Assembly (NCBI GenBank): GCA_934464705.1
Contig: CAKSKB010000003.1
Coordinates: 1 to 64,000, forward strand
Direction of reading: 5' to 3'
Source: an uncultured Clostridia bacterium
GTDB lineage: Bacteria; Bacillota; Clostridia; HGM11514
Length of the DNA stretch: 64,000 bases
Below the pieces are notes generated by a model, which saw only the letters and a program-made list of their open reading frames with translations, was not told where the DNA came from and did no database searches. Below are positions 8,261 through 16,816 of the stretch, piece by piece. How positions within the stretch are numbered: position 1 is the first letter of the stretch; each line of letters begins with the position of its first letter. Position numbers and translations under genes: made by a program.

Positions 8261-9994
8261 TTAGTGATTAAAGCGTTTTGTATATGTTGTGTGGAGAAGC
8301 TCATGTGATTTATGGCTTCCGGGAGCCTCAAAATACTCCTCGTAGAGCTTCTTTACATAAGGATTGTCATGCGATTTTCTGAGGGTTGAAGCCTCATCTT
8401 CGGAATAGAGTGCCTTCGCACGAAGTTCCTTGACATTAACCTTAGCTTTTGTAGCGGAATCAACGATAGGCTGACCGCCGCCGTGAATACAACCGCCGGG
8501 GCAAGCCATGATTTCAACGAAATCGTAGTGTTCCCCTGCCTTAATCTTTTCAAGAATAATTCTTGCGTTTGCGGTGCCGTGAACGCACGCAACCTTAACA
8601 TCCTTGCCTGCAATTTTAAGGGAAGCTTCCTTAATGCCTTCAAGACCTCTTACCGGTTCGACATTAAGATTGTCAAGTTCCTTGCCTTCAAGAATTTCAT
8701 AAACGGTTCTGATAGCCGCTTCCATAACGCCGCCCGTGGTACCGAATATAACGCCGGCACCGGTAGCCTCGCCGAAGGGCTGGTCGAACTCTTCATCGGG
8801 AAGAGAAGCGAAATCAATGCCCGCTTCTTTAATCATTCTTGCAAGCTCGCGTGTTGTGAGCGAAACATCAACATCTCTTGCGCCGCTTGTGGAATGTTCC
8901 TCACGGCTTGCCTCGAACTTCTTTGAAGTACAGGGCATGATTGCAACGGAGAAAATATCTTCCTTCTTTATGCCGTTCTTTTCAGCGTAGTAAGACTTAA
9001 TAACAGCTGCGAACATTTCCATAGGAGATTTGCAGGAAGAAAGATTCGGGAGAAATTCCGGATAATAATGTTCGCAGAACTTAACCCAGCCCGGTGAACA
9101 TGAGGTGATAATCGGGAGATTCTCGCCCTTTTTGAATCTTTCGATAAATTCCGTGCCTTCTTCCATGATGGTAAGGTCGGCACCGGTATCGGTATCAAAC
9201 ACCTTGTCAAATCCCAGAAGCTTAAGTGCGGCAACCATCTTGCCCGTTACGGGGGTGCCGATCGGGAGACCGAATTCCTCACCGAGAGCAGCTCTTACCG
9301 CAGGTGCAGTCTGAACAACCACATGCTTTTCGGGATTATCGATAGCGTCAACAACTTTCGGAATATCGTTTCTTTCAGTGAGTGCACCTACAGGACATGC
9401 CACGATACACTGACCGCAGAAAATACATCCGACATCCTTGATAGGCTGCTCGAACGATGTTGCGATATGAGCGCCGAAGCCTCTGTCAGCTGCGGTAATA
9501 ACCGAGATTTTCTGATTATCGCAAGCAGCAACGCAGCGGCGGCAGAAGATACATTTGTTGTTATCGCGAACGATAGAAGTTGAAGTATCGTCAAGTTCGT
9601 AATGAATATTTTCGCCTTCGTAGTGAAGCTCATCAACGCCGAGTTCACGGGCAAGAGCCTGGAGTTCGCAGTTCTGGCTTCTAACGCAGGTAAGACATTT
9701 CTTTTCGTGGTTGGAAAGAATAAGTTCAAGCGTAGCTTTTCTTGCGTTTCTGACCTTGGGAGAGTTAGTGTAAATTTCAAGCCCCTCGGAAACAGGATAA
9801 ACGCAGGCAGCCTGAAGCGCCTTAGCGCCCTTGACTTCAACGAGGCACATTCTGCAGGCGCCGATTTCGTTGAGGTCTTTGAGATAGCAGAGCGTAGGAA
9901 TACGGATTCCGGCGTCTCTTGCAGCGTCGATGATTTTGTAAGAAGCGGGCACGGAATAATCTCTGCCGTTTATTTTAATATTAACCATATTCAT
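8261..9994 (-). CDS. hydA: [FeFe]-hydrogenase catalytic subunit of the bifurcating HydABC/Hnd complex
   Basis: 577 residues. Produces H2 at the H-cluster using electrons from NADH and reduced ferredoxin. Cofactor domains in order: N-terminal plant-type [2Fe-2S] (CYLKDLNEIGACRMC...C), His-Cys3 [4Fe-4S] (HEKKCLTCVRSQNC), two [4Fe-4S] ferredoxin motifs (CIFCRRCVAAC, CIFCGQCIVACPVG), then the H-cluster motifs TSCSPGW, MPCTSKKFE and MACPGGCIHGGGQP. The start at 9994 (MNMVNIKING) follows a GAGGAG; the longer frame would run back into hydB. The C-terminus has the small-subunit-like extension (PYVKKLYEEYFEAPGSHKSHELLHTTY). Third gene of hydC-hydB-hydA. Maturases HydEFG are not in this window. Confidence 0.97.
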   Translation of the reverse strand: MNMVNIKINGRDYSVPASYKIIDAARDAGIRIPTLCYLKDLNEIGACRMCLVEVKGAKALQAACVYPVSEGLEIYTNSPKVRNARKATLELILSNHEKKCLTCVRSQNCELQALARELGVDELHYEGENIHYELDDTSTSIVRDNNKCIFCRRCVAACDNQKISVITAADRGFGAHIATSFEQPIKDVGCIFCGQCIVACPVGALTERNDIPKVVDAIDNPEKHVVVQTAPAVRAALGEEFGLPIGTPVTGKMVAALKLLGFDKVFDTDTGADLTIMEEGTEFIERFKKGENLPIITSCSPGWVKFCEHYYPEFLPNLSSCKSPMEMFAAVIKSYYAEKNGIKKEDIFSVAIMPCTSKKFEASREEHSTSGARDVDVSLTTRELARMIKEAGIDFASLPDEEFDQPFGEATGAGVIFGTTGGVMEAAIRTVYEILEGKELDNLNVEPVRGLEGIKEASLKIAGKDVKVACVHGTANARIILEKIKAGEHYDFVEIMACPGGCIHGGGQPIVDSATKAKVNVKELRAKALYSEDEASTLRKSHDNPYVKKLYEEYFEAPGSHKSHELLHTTYTKRFNH

Positions 9995-10014
9995 ATCAGT
10001 CCAAAGCTCCTCTC

Positions 10015-11886
10015 TTATTTGGAAATAGCGCCAAACGGGCAAGCGCTTACGCAGGCACCGCACTTAACGCATTTGGAAGTATCGATAGTGTGAGGATTCT
10101 TAACCGTGCCGGAGATAGCGCCGACAGGGCAGTTTCTTGCGCACTTGGTGCAGCCCTTACACTTATCGGGGTCGATTTTGTAGCAAACAAGCGCCTTGCA
10201 GACACCTGCGGGACATTTTTTGTCAACAACATGAGCCATGTACTCGTCCTCAAAGTATCTGAGAGTGCTGAGAACGGGGTTAGGCGCAGTCTGACCGAGA
10301 CCGCAGAAAGCGGAGGTTTTGATATTTTCCGCAAGAACCTTAAGTCTGTCGATGTCCTCAACGGTACCTTCGCCGTGAGTAATTTTTGTAAGAATTTCGA
10401 GCATTCTTCTTGTACCGATACGGCAGGGAGCGCACTTACCGCAGGATTCGTCAACGGTAAATTCAAGGAAGAACTTAGCGATGTCAACCATGCAGTTGTC
10501 CTCGTCCATAACGATAAGACCGCCCGACCCCATCATCGAACCGATGCTGATAAGCGAGTCGTAATCGATGGGGGTATCTATAAGATGAGCTGGAATACAT
10601 CCGCCGGAAGGACCGCCCGTCTGTGCAGCCTTGAACTTTTTGCCGCCGGGGATACCGCCGCCGATATCGTAAACGATTTCGCGGAGAGTCGTACCCATCG
10701 GGATTTCAACAAGGCCGGTATTGTTAACCTTGCCGCCGAGAGCGAACACCTTTGTGCCCTTGCTCTTTTCCGTACCCATGGAAGCAAACCATTCAGCGCC
10801 GTTGTTGATAATAGCGGTGATGTTTGCATAAGTTTCAACATTATTAAGAAGAGTAGGCTTTTCCCAAAGACCCTTAACTGCCGGGAACGGAGGACGGGGT
10901 CTGGGCTCGCCTCTGTGACCTTCGATAGAGGTCATAAGAGCGGTTTCCTCACCGCAGACGAAAGCGCCTGCTCCGAGCCTTATACCGAGGTCAAATTCAA
11001 AATCGCTTCCGAATATATTTTTGCCGAGCATACCATATTCCCTTGCCTGGTCGATAGCCTTCTGAAGTCTCTGAACGGCAATCGGGTATTCGGCTCTTAT
11101 GTAGATATAGCCCTGGTTTGAACCGACAGCATAAGCTGCGATAGCCATAGCCTCAACAACCGAGTGGGGATCGCCTTCGAGGACGGATCTGTCCATGAAA
11201 GCACCGGGGTCGCCTTCGTCGGCATTACAGCATACATATTTTACATCGTTCTGAGAGTTAGCGGCAAATCTCCATTTAAGACCGGTCGGGAAACCCGCAC
11301 CGCCGCGGCCTCTGAGACCGGAATCGAGAACCGTCTGAATAACCTCTTCGGGCTTCATCGTACCGATAACTTTAGCGAGAGCCTGGTAACCGTCAAGCGC
11401 AATGTATTCCTCGATACATTCGGGGTCGATAACACCGCAGTTGCGCAGAGCGATTCTGTGCTGTCTTTTGTAGAAAGTAATATCGTCAAAAGTAGGCTGA
11501 AGTTCCTTTTCGACACCTTTGTGGAGAAGCCTTTCAACCGTGTTGCCGTTTACTATATGTTCGTTAACAATTTCCTCGCAGTCGGAAATCTGAACCATGT
11601 TGTAAAGCACGCCTTCGGGGTAAATTACAACGATAGGACCCATTGCGCAAAGACCGAAGCAGCCCGTCTGGATAACATTAACCTTATCCGCAAGACCGGC
11701 TTTTTCAAGCTGCGCCCTGAATTCCTTAACAATTTCGGGGCTTTTTGAGGAAGTACATCCCGTACCGCCGCAAACCAGGATATTATGGTTTTTGCCCGAA
11801 GCGGACTGTTTTTCACCTTTACGGATTTTAAGCTCGCCGAGAGCTTTTTCTTTAAGGGCATTTAATTCTGCCAGAGTTTTCACCAT
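10015..11886 (-). CDS. hydB: NADH-binding flavoprotein subunit of bifurcating [FeFe]-hydrogenase (NuoF-like)
   Basis: 623 residues, homologous to Thermotoga HydB and Hnd NuoF-like subunits. N-terminal thioredoxin-like [2Fe-2S] domain (ILVCGGTGCTSS, C..GLCAMGP), NADH/FMN domain with GRGGAGFPTGLKW and the GEETALMTSIEG segment, [4Fe-4S] motif ESCGKCAPCRIG, and two C-terminal ferredoxin clusters (CKGCTKCARNC, CVKCGACVSAC). In bifurcating hydrogenases this subunit oxidises NADH and passes electrons to ferredoxin-type clusters. GGAGGTG precedes the ATG. It lies 24 bases after hydC and 20 before hydA. Confidence 0.96.
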   Translation of the reverse strand: MVKTLAELNALKEKALGELKIRKGEKQSASGKNHNILVCGGTGCTSSKSPEIVKEFRAQLEKAGLADKVNVIQTGCFGLCAMGPIVVIYPEGVLYNMVQISDCEEIVNEHIVNGNTVERLLHKGVEKELQPTFDDITFYKRQHRIALRNCGVIDPECIEEYIALDGYQALAKVIGTMKPEEVIQTVLDSGLRGRGGAGFPTGLKWRFAANSQNDVKYVCCNADEGDPGAFMDRSVLEGDPHSVVEAMAIAAYAVGSNQGYIYIRAEYPIAVQRLQKAIDQAREYGMLGKNIFGSDFEFDLGIRLGAGAFVCGEETALMTSIEGHRGEPRPRPPFPAVKGLWEKPTLLNNVETYANITAIINNGAEWFASMGTEKSKGTKVFALGGKVNNTGLVEIPMGTTLREIVYDIGGGIPGGKKFKAAQTGGPSGGCIPAHLIDTPIDYDSLISIGSMMGSGGLIVMDEDNCMVDIAKFFLEFTVDESCGKCAPCRIGTRRMLEILTKITHGEGTVEDIDRLKVLAENIKTSAFCGLGQTAPNPVLSTLRYFEDEYMAHVVDKKCPAGVCKALVCYKIDPDKCKGCTKCARNCPVGAISGTVKNPHTIDTSKCVKCGACVSACPFGAISK

Positions 11887-11910
11887 TTCGACACACCTCC
11901 AAGTATCAGT

Positions 11911-12402
11911 TTACATATATTTGCCTAAAATTTCGTCAACATCGTCAACCACGACCTTGCCGTAAACCTCATCGTTCACGGTTAAAACGGGAGCAAGACC
12001 GCATGCGCCGATACATCTTGTAGCGTCGAGAGAAAACTTCCTGTCGGGAGTGCACTCGCCCACATCGATGCCGAGCTTCATTTTGATTTCGTCCAAAACA
12101 TCGCCCGAGCCCTTAACATAGCAGGCGGTACCGAGACAGACAGCCACCTTGTAAGCACCCTTGGGATTAAGGCTGAACTGCGTGTAGAAAGTAACAACGC
12201 CGTAGATTTCGGCAAGCGGAACGCCAAGCTTATCCGAAATCATGGTCTGAACCTCAATCGGAAGATAGCCGTAAATATCCTGCGCTTCGTGAAGCACCGG
12301 TATAAGAGCGCCCTTGGTATCCTTGTACTTTGCGATAACCGCATCGAGCTGCGCCTCCTGCTCGGGAGTGCCGTCGAATGCAATCACTGGTTTGTTGCTC
12401 AT
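11911..12402 (-). CDS. hydC: [2Fe-2S] thioredoxin-like subunit of bifurcating [FeFe]-hydrogenase (NuoE-like)
   Basis: 163 residues, normal for NuoE/HydC. Helical N-terminal bundle, then the thioredoxin fold with the four cluster cysteines in CLGTAC...C-x3-C (CIGACGLAP). VVTFYTQFS is the typical family segment. The start at 12402 (MSNKPVIAF) has AGGAGGT 6 bases upstream; upstream in-frame codons overlap the promoter. Promoter candidate TTGATT (12496-12501), 17 bp, TATAAT (12473-12478) on the minus strand. First gene of the operon. Confidence 0.95.
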   Translation of the reverse strand: MSNKPVIAFDGTPEQEAQLDAVIAKYKDTKGALIPVLHEAQDIYGYLPIEVQTMISDKLGVPLAEIYGVVTFYTQFSLNPKGAYKVAVCLGTACYVKGSGDVLDEIKMKLGIDVGECTPDRKFSLDATRCIGACGLAPVLTVNDEVYGKVVVDDVDEILGKYM

Positions 12403-12472
12403 ATTCTGACCTCCTAAAAACAATATTGTCATTTTTTTAACAAGAATAAACATGGCAATGCCATACCAGATA

Positions 12473-12501
12473 ATTATAACACAGATTATCCGAAAAATCA
12501 A
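12473..12501 (-). promoter_or_regulatory. Promoter of the hydCBA operon
   Basis: Minus strand TTGATT at 12501-12496, 17 bp, perfect TATAAT at 12478-12473, about 70 bases upstream of the hydC start. Confidence 0.65.
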
Positions 12502-12635
12502 CAATTTTTTCGATAAGTTATATATTTTTTTATATATGGTATTGATTTTAATGATATATCGGCAAAAATAAATAAAAAAAGTAAAGTTTTTAAAAGGAAT
12601 TACATATAATATTAAGTCGGAAACGAGGTGATAAC

Positions 12636-12749
12636 ATGCAGCAGGAAAAAACGGACGAAAGCGGAAAAACCGAAATAAAAGAGGTCAAAGGCGATATTGA
12701 TGATTTGATTTTTGACGAATATTCATCGAAGCACTGCTCCGAAAAATAA
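12636..12749 (+). CDS. Small acidic peptide of unknown function (37 residues)
   Basis: ATG at 12636 preceded by GAGGTG 6 bases upstream; stop TAA at 12747-12749. The peptide starts MQQEKTDESGK, is rich in Asp/Glu/Lys, has IDDLIFDEY in the middle and a single Cys near the end (KHCSEK). TATAAT at 12605-12610 could be its -10 box. Not recognised; plausible as a real short gene because of its clean ribosome binding site, but no maturation gene is next to it. Confidence 0.45.
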   Translation: MQQEKTDESGKTEIKEVKGDIDDLIFDEYSSKHCSEK

Positions 12750-12809
12750 TAAATATGTAACAATATTTACCTTTGGTAATAATTTTTTAACTAAATTAAC
12801 AAATTGCTC

Positions 12810-12838
12810 TTGACAAAAGAATTAAAATGCTATATAAT
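12810..12838 (+). promoter_or_regulatory. Consensus promoter of the 52-residue peptide gene
   Basis: TTGACA (12810-12815), 17 bp, TATAAT (12833-12838), matching the sigma-A consensus at every position; 33 bases upstream of the start codon at 12872. Confidence 0.8.
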
Positions 12839-12871
12839 ATATATAACAAATATTTGTTAGGAGTTTTGAAG

Positions 12872-13030
12872 ATGAAAACTTACATCAAACCTGAGCTTGA
12901 GAGAGTTACTCTTAAGCTAAGTGAAGACATTGCTGTTGGTTATCAGCGTGTTGGGGTTACGGATGAAGGTGACTACAAGGTTACAACATACCAGGTAGAC
13001 AGCTTCGCTGAGGGCAGCAACAATCAATAA
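12872..13030 (+). CDS. Small peptide, MKxYxKPELE-type (52 residues)
   Basis: Starts MKTYIKPELERVTLKLSED and ends in a Gly/Ser/Asn-rich tail (EGSNNQ). Many Clostridia and Bacteroidetes encode short proteins beginning with this MKKYxKPELE pattern; their role is not known to me, though some resemble leader-containing peptide precursors. No Cys or obvious core peptide is present, and no radical SAM, lanthipeptide or peptidase gene adjoins it. AGGAG precedes the ATG at 12872; the in-frame Met at 12827 lies within the promoter. A perfect promoter and strong terminator make it a stand-alone, probably highly expressed unit. Confidence 0.7.
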   Translation: MKTYIKPELERVTLKLSEDIAVGYQRVGVTDEGDYKVTTYQVDSFAEGSNNQ

Positions 13031-13065
13031 GCAGCTCTTCACAAACTATCGCAAATACCGATTTA

Positions 13066-13096
13066 CGGCGGAGGAAAATTCCTCCGCCGTTTTTTA
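13066..13096 (+). terminator. Terminator of the small peptide gene
   Basis: CGGCGGAGGAA (13066-13076), AA loop, TTCCTCCGCCG (13079-13089), then seven T. Very stable 11-bp stem. Confidence 0.9.
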
Positions 13097-14143
13097 TTAC
13101 AGATATATTCTGCACACCTTTTCGGATGACTCGAGCAGCGCGTCAAGTATTTTCTGGCAGCAAAGCCCGTCGGCGACCGTCGGGAGATACTCACATTCCC
13201 TGCCGCTGACCATATCAACAAACATCTGCTCCTGCGTTATCTTATATTCGTTCGGCACCTTAACCGTGTGCATACCGAAACATTCCGCGTCAATTTCGCC
13301 GATGCAAATATTAAGGATATCGGGATTGTTCAAATCAAACGAAATAACGCCTTTTGTTCCGTAAATATCATATTTAATCGTGTTGGCGTGCCCGATTGCG
13401 CAGCGCGTAACCGTAAACATTCCGTTGGCGCCGCACTTAAAATCAGCCATAAAATTGCAGAAATCTTCCGTTTCTACATCCGCAAGCTCCTCCGAATCAA
13501 GCCTTTTGCGCTGCTTAACGACGATTCCGGCATTTGCGGTAACCGATGTCATGCCGCCGATAAGAAACTGCGCCATATCGATAAGGTGAACTCCAAGGTC
13601 GCCGATAACGCCCGTGCCGGCAAATTTTTTTACAAAGCGCCAGTCGAGGCGCCTTTCCTTCATAAAAGCGCTCGATTTGAGATATTCAACATTGACGCTC
13701 AGAATATCGCCGATAAGCCCTTTTTCAAGAATTTTCTTCGCATATCTTACCGCCGGCTTGAACCTGTAAGAAAAGCACATCATGTTCGGCACATTGCGGT
13801 TTTTAAGAATATCGCCAAGGCGCGAAGCCTCCTCAAAGTTAATCGAGAGCGGTTTTTCCACATTAATCGGCTTGCCGGCAGCGGCGGCGGCCGAAGCCAT
13901 TTTGACATGGAGGTAATTCGGAGTGCAGATTTCAACCGCGTCAACCTCCGGGCAATTGATTAAATCCATGTAATCTTCAAACCTGCGGTTTTCGGGAATG
14001 TTATATTTATCCCCTGTTTTGTCAAGCGCCGCACTGTCGATATCGCATATTGCGGATAGCACGCCTCCGTTTGACGCAATAATTTCCGGGATATGAACAT
14101 TGTTGGCGATTCCGCCGACGCCTATAATACCTATACGAACCAT
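13097..14143 (-). CDS. Gfo/Idh/MocA family NAD(P)-dependent oxidoreductase
   Basis: 348 residues. N-terminal Rossmann fold with GIIGVGGIANNVH at the start, and the EKP motif in INVEKPLSIN (Lys of the EKP is the usual catalytic residue); C-terminal alpha/beta domain with GDLGVHLIDMAQFLIGG. Such enzymes oxidise sugars, inositols or their derivatives. It follows the ThuA-like gene by 12 bases on the minus strand, and ThuA-Gfo/Idh pairs are common in sugar-derivative catabolism (trehalose/disaccharide 3-keto pathways). Substrate unknown. Confidence 0.9.
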   Translation of the reverse strand: MVRIGIIGVGGIANNVHIPEIIASNGGVLSAICDIDSAALDKTGDKYNIPENRRFEDYMDLINCPEVDAVEICTPNYLHVKMASAAAAAGKPINVEKPLSINFEEASRLGDILKNRNVPNMMCFSYRFKPAVRYAKKILEKGLIGDILSVNVEYLKSSAFMKERRLDWRFVKKFAGTGVIGDLGVHLIDMAQFLIGGMTSVTANAGIVVKQRKRLDSEELADVETEDFCNFMADFKCGANGMFTVTRCAIGHANTIKYDIYGTKGVISFDLNNPDILNICIGEIDAECFGMHTVKVPNEYKITQEQMFVDMVSGRECEYLPTVADGLCCQKILDALLESSEKVCRIYL

Positions 14144-14155
14144 TTCGGCTTCCTC

Positions 14156-14932
14156 CTATTTATATAGATTACTGTGGTTTCTTACGCTTTCGTCGCACCC
14201 CTCAAACTTGTCCGGAACATTTTCTATAGCTTCAAAATGCCCGAGGGTCGGCTTAGGCCCGTGCGAAGGCTTAGCCCACTCGACCGCGTTTTTCAGAATC
14301 TGCGTTATATCCTTCCTATAATATGTAGGATATTCCTCGTGCCCTGGACGGAAGTAAAAAATCTTGCCCAGCCCCCGCTTGTAGCAGCAGCCGCTGCGGA
14401 ACACCTCTCCTCCGGAAAACCAGCTTATAAACACAAGCTCGTCGGGCGTGGGAATTTCAAAACGTTCGCCGTAGGTTTCCTCTTTCGGCAGCTCTATGTA
14501 TTCCGGAAGCCCCGACGCAATCGGGTGAGCCGGCTCTATAACCCAAATTCTCTCCTTTTCGTCATTTTCGCGCCATTTGCTGCGGCAGCATGTGCCCATA
14601 AGCTTAACAAACGGCTTTGAAAGGTGACCCGAATGAAGAACAATAAGTCCCATTCCGTCAAGCACTCTCCTGCAAACCCTGTCGGCAATTTCGTCCGGCA
14701 CCTTGTCGTGCGCGATGTGTCCCCACCATATAAGCACATCGGTGCGGTTCAAAACCTCCTCCCCAAGTCCGCATTGCGGCATATCGAGAGTTGCGGTTTC
14801 AATGTTAAATTCACCGCTTTTCCCGAGCATTTCAGCAATAGCGCCGTGTATGCCGTTCGGGTAAACCGCCGCTATTTCTTCTTTCTTTTCGTGAATAAAT
14901 TCATTCCAGACGAAAACGTTGATTTTATGCAT
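14156..14932 (-). CDS. ThuA-like domain protein (trehalose-utilisation family)
   Basis: 258 residues. Class I glutamine-amidotransferase-like fold; the family pattern VLIWWGHIAHDKV, GLIVLHSGHLS, EPAHPIASGLP, EETYGERFEIP and FYFRPGHEEYPTYY is clear. ThuA proteins of rhizobia act in trehalose/sucrose breakdown through 3-keto intermediates, but most clostridial homologues are uncharacterised. The start at 14932 (MHKINVFVW) has AAAGGA upstream; the longer frame covers the promoter (TTGAAA, 17 bp, TATATT). First gene of a two-gene operon with the Gfo/Idh gene, and divergent from an AraC regulator. Confidence 0.88.
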   Translation of the reverse strand: MHKINVFVWNEFIHEKKEEIAAVYPNGIHGAIAEMLGKSGEFNIETATLDMPQCGLGEEVLNRTDVLIWWGHIAHDKVPDEIADRVCRRVLDGMGLIVLHSGHLSKPFVKLMGTCCRSKWRENDEKERIWVIEPAHPIASGLPEYIELPKEETYGERFEIPTPDELVFISWFSGGEVFRSGCCYKRGLGKIFYFRPGHEEYPTYYRKDITQILKNAVEWAKPSHGPKPTLGHFEAIENVPDKFEGCDESVRNHSNLYK

Positions 14933-15064
14933 AATTTTATCCTTTCTTAATTTTGTCTTGAAATTCAAAAGCTTTTGTGATATACTAAATATAGCAGATA
15001 AATAAGCCTTTTTCAACTTATATTTTAACTTTTTATTGAACAATATTGACTTTTGGTGATAAAA

Positions 15065-15928
15065 ATGATTTCAGAAAACATAATCTCGAATATTCCCGGC
15101 GTCGGCGCAATGGTCAGAATAATCGAAGCGACGTCAAAAACCGGCAAAAGTGCGGCAATGCACTTTCATAATTATGCGGAAATTATTTATGTTGAAAACG
15201 GAAGCATAAGCGTAATGAATGAGGATACCGAAATCACGGCGAAAAAAGGTGAAATTGTTTTTATAAACAGCTGCGTGCCGCATGAAACCTACAAGAATGT
15301 GCCGTATTCAAACTGCGCGCTGTTTCAGTTTGATTTGTCAAAGGCGATTCAGACCCCGACAAACGATATGGGTAAATATTTCGGGAGATTTATAAGCTCG
15401 TCCTTGTGCCGTATGCATCATTTTTCCGGCGCGGATTCTTCAAGGTCGGAGCTTGAGCAATGCCTTTTGCGGATACTCGAGGAGCAGAAAGAGCGCAAAA
15501 AGGCTTACGGCTTGTACATAAACGCAGAACTTTTGAGGATAATCGCCTTTCTTTACCGCCGCGGCATAATAGCGGACGAATTGAGCGGCCGCTCCGCAAA
15601 GGCTCTTTCAAAAATACTTCCGGCGCTTAAGTATCTCGACGAAAATTTCAGAAACGAAATAACGCTTCGCGAGCTGAGCGCCGCCGCAAACTTAAATCCG
15701 AACTATTTTTGCAGAACATTCAAAGCGGCAACAAATTCCACATTTACCGAATACCTTAATTTTATCCGCATTTGCTGCGCCGAAAAGCTGATTGCCGCCG
15801 GCGAAAATACAATATCCGAAATTTCGGAAAGCGTCGGATTTTCTTCGGTTTCGTATTTCAACCGTGTTTTCAGGCGCCTGAACGGCTGCACACCATCCGC
15901 TTACAGAAAAATAAAATATGATATATAA
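15065..15928 (+). CDS. AraC family transcriptional regulator
   Basis: 287 residues. N-terminal cupin-like sensing domain (MHFHNYAEIIYVENGSI, EIVFINSCVPHE) and C-terminal double helix-turn-helix (from ~185: ITLRELSAAANLNPNYFCRTF... SEISESVGFSSVSYFNRVFRR). ATG at 15065 with GGTGAT just upstream. Divergent from the ThuA-Gfo/Idh operon and 12 bases upstream of a second AraC gene. Likely sugar-responsive activator of this island; target inferred from position only. Confidence 0.88.
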   Translation: MISENIISNIPGVGAMVRIIEATSKTGKSAAMHFHNYAEIIYVENGSISVMNEDTEITAKKGEIVFINSCVPHETYKNVPYSNCALFQFDLSKAIQTPTNDMGKYFGRFISSSLCRMHHFSGADSSRSELEQCLLRILEEQKERKKAYGLYINAELLRIIAFLYRRGIIADELSGRSAKALSKILPALKYLDENFRNEITLRELSAAANLNPNYFCRTFKAATNSTFTEYLNFIRICCAEKLIAAGENTISEISESVGFSSVSYFNRVFRRLNGCTPSAYRKIKYDI

Positions 15929-15940
15929 GGAGCTCCGCAT

Positions 15941-16723
15941 ATGCCGCAAATAAAGGTCAACGAAATAAGGACTGTCAATAAATACCGCACGGAAAAGCCG
16001 AGCTTTTCTTCACGTCCGCGCAATACGCATATATTCGGCATACAGTTATCCGGCAAGTATACTCACCGGTTCGGAAAAGCCGTGCTTACCGCCGAGGCAG
16101 GCACCGTGCTTTTCATCAATAAAAACAGCAATTACCGCGTAATAACCGAAGCTCCCGGCATATCGGTGTCGTTTCATTTTACGGCATTTGACGACAGCGC
16201 CGTGCCGACCGAATTTTCAGCCGTAAAGACAGGCGGCGATATCGAGAAGATTTTTCTCGGGGCATACGACCTGTGGAAGCATTCCGGCGGAGCTGCGGAT
16301 TACGAATTGTACGAAAAAATGTACGCTGCGCTCTCATGCGCGGCGCGGACGGAGGAAAAAATGTCCGCAAAATACATATCCTCGGGTACGCGCACAGCCG
16401 CAGCCGACGCAATTGCATATATCAACTCTCATTTTAACGAAAAAATCAATATAGCAGAGCTTGCCGCACTGTCGGGCAAAAGCACACGCCGTTTTAATGA
16501 TATATTCAAAGCTGCGACGGGGCAAACTCCCTTGGAATATATAAACAATCTAAAACTCGATGCCGCAAAAAGCCATTTGGAAAGCGGAACATATACCGTT
16601 TCCGAAATCGCACATATTCTCGGTTTTGATGATGAAAGCTATTTTAACAGGCTTTTTAGCAGAAAAGTCGGAATTCCACCCGGCAAATACCGTGCATTCA
16701 TCACGGAAACAGCGAAAAAATAG
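15941..16723 (+). CDS. AraC family transcriptional regulator
   Basis: 260 residues. Shorter N-terminal cupin-like domain (THIFGIQLSGKYTHRFG), then the AraC DNA-binding domain (from ~160: INIAELAALSGKSTRRFNDIF... SEIAHILGFDDESYFNRLFSRK). AAGGAG lies 9 bases before the ATG. It sits between the first AraC gene and the glycyl radical enzyme, suggesting a direct role in controlling that enzyme. Confidence 0.87.
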   Translation: MPQIKVNEIRTVNKYRTEKPSFSSRPRNTHIFGIQLSGKYTHRFGKAVLTAEAGTVLFINKNSNYRVITEAPGISVSFHFTAFDDSAVPTEFSAVKTGGDIEKIFLGAYDLWKHSGGAADYELYEKMYAALSCAARTEEKMSAKYISSGTRTAAADAIAYINSHFNEKINIAELAALSGKSTRRFNDIFKAATGQTPLEYINNLKLDAAKSHLESGTYTVSEIAHILGFDDESYFNRLFSRKVGIPPGKYRAFITETAKK

Positions 16724-16747
16724 ATTTCTGTTTTGTCCAACTTTTCA

Positions 16748-16786
16748 CAATTGTCAATTGAACCTGAGCCGATAATGTGGTAGAAT
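16748..16786 (+). promoter_or_regulatory. Promoter and possible operator of the glycyl radical enzyme operon
   Basis: TTGAAC (16758-16763), 17 bp, TAGAAT (16781-16786). Two CAATTG palindromes separated by one T (16748-16760) overlap the -35 box and could be a regulator site. Confidence 0.5.
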
Positions 16787-16816
16787 GATAAAAAATACCG
16801 CAGGAGGGTGAAAACA

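Noticed and set aside
10090..11121. 343-codon plus-strand open frame inside hydB
   Set aside because: Antisense to motif-bearing hydB sequence; no start signals and no recognisable domain.
12636..13030. RiPP biosynthetic cluster
   Set aside because: Two short peptides are present, but no modifying enzyme, protease or dedicated exporter adjoins; the MATE gene is 8 kb away with its own regulator.
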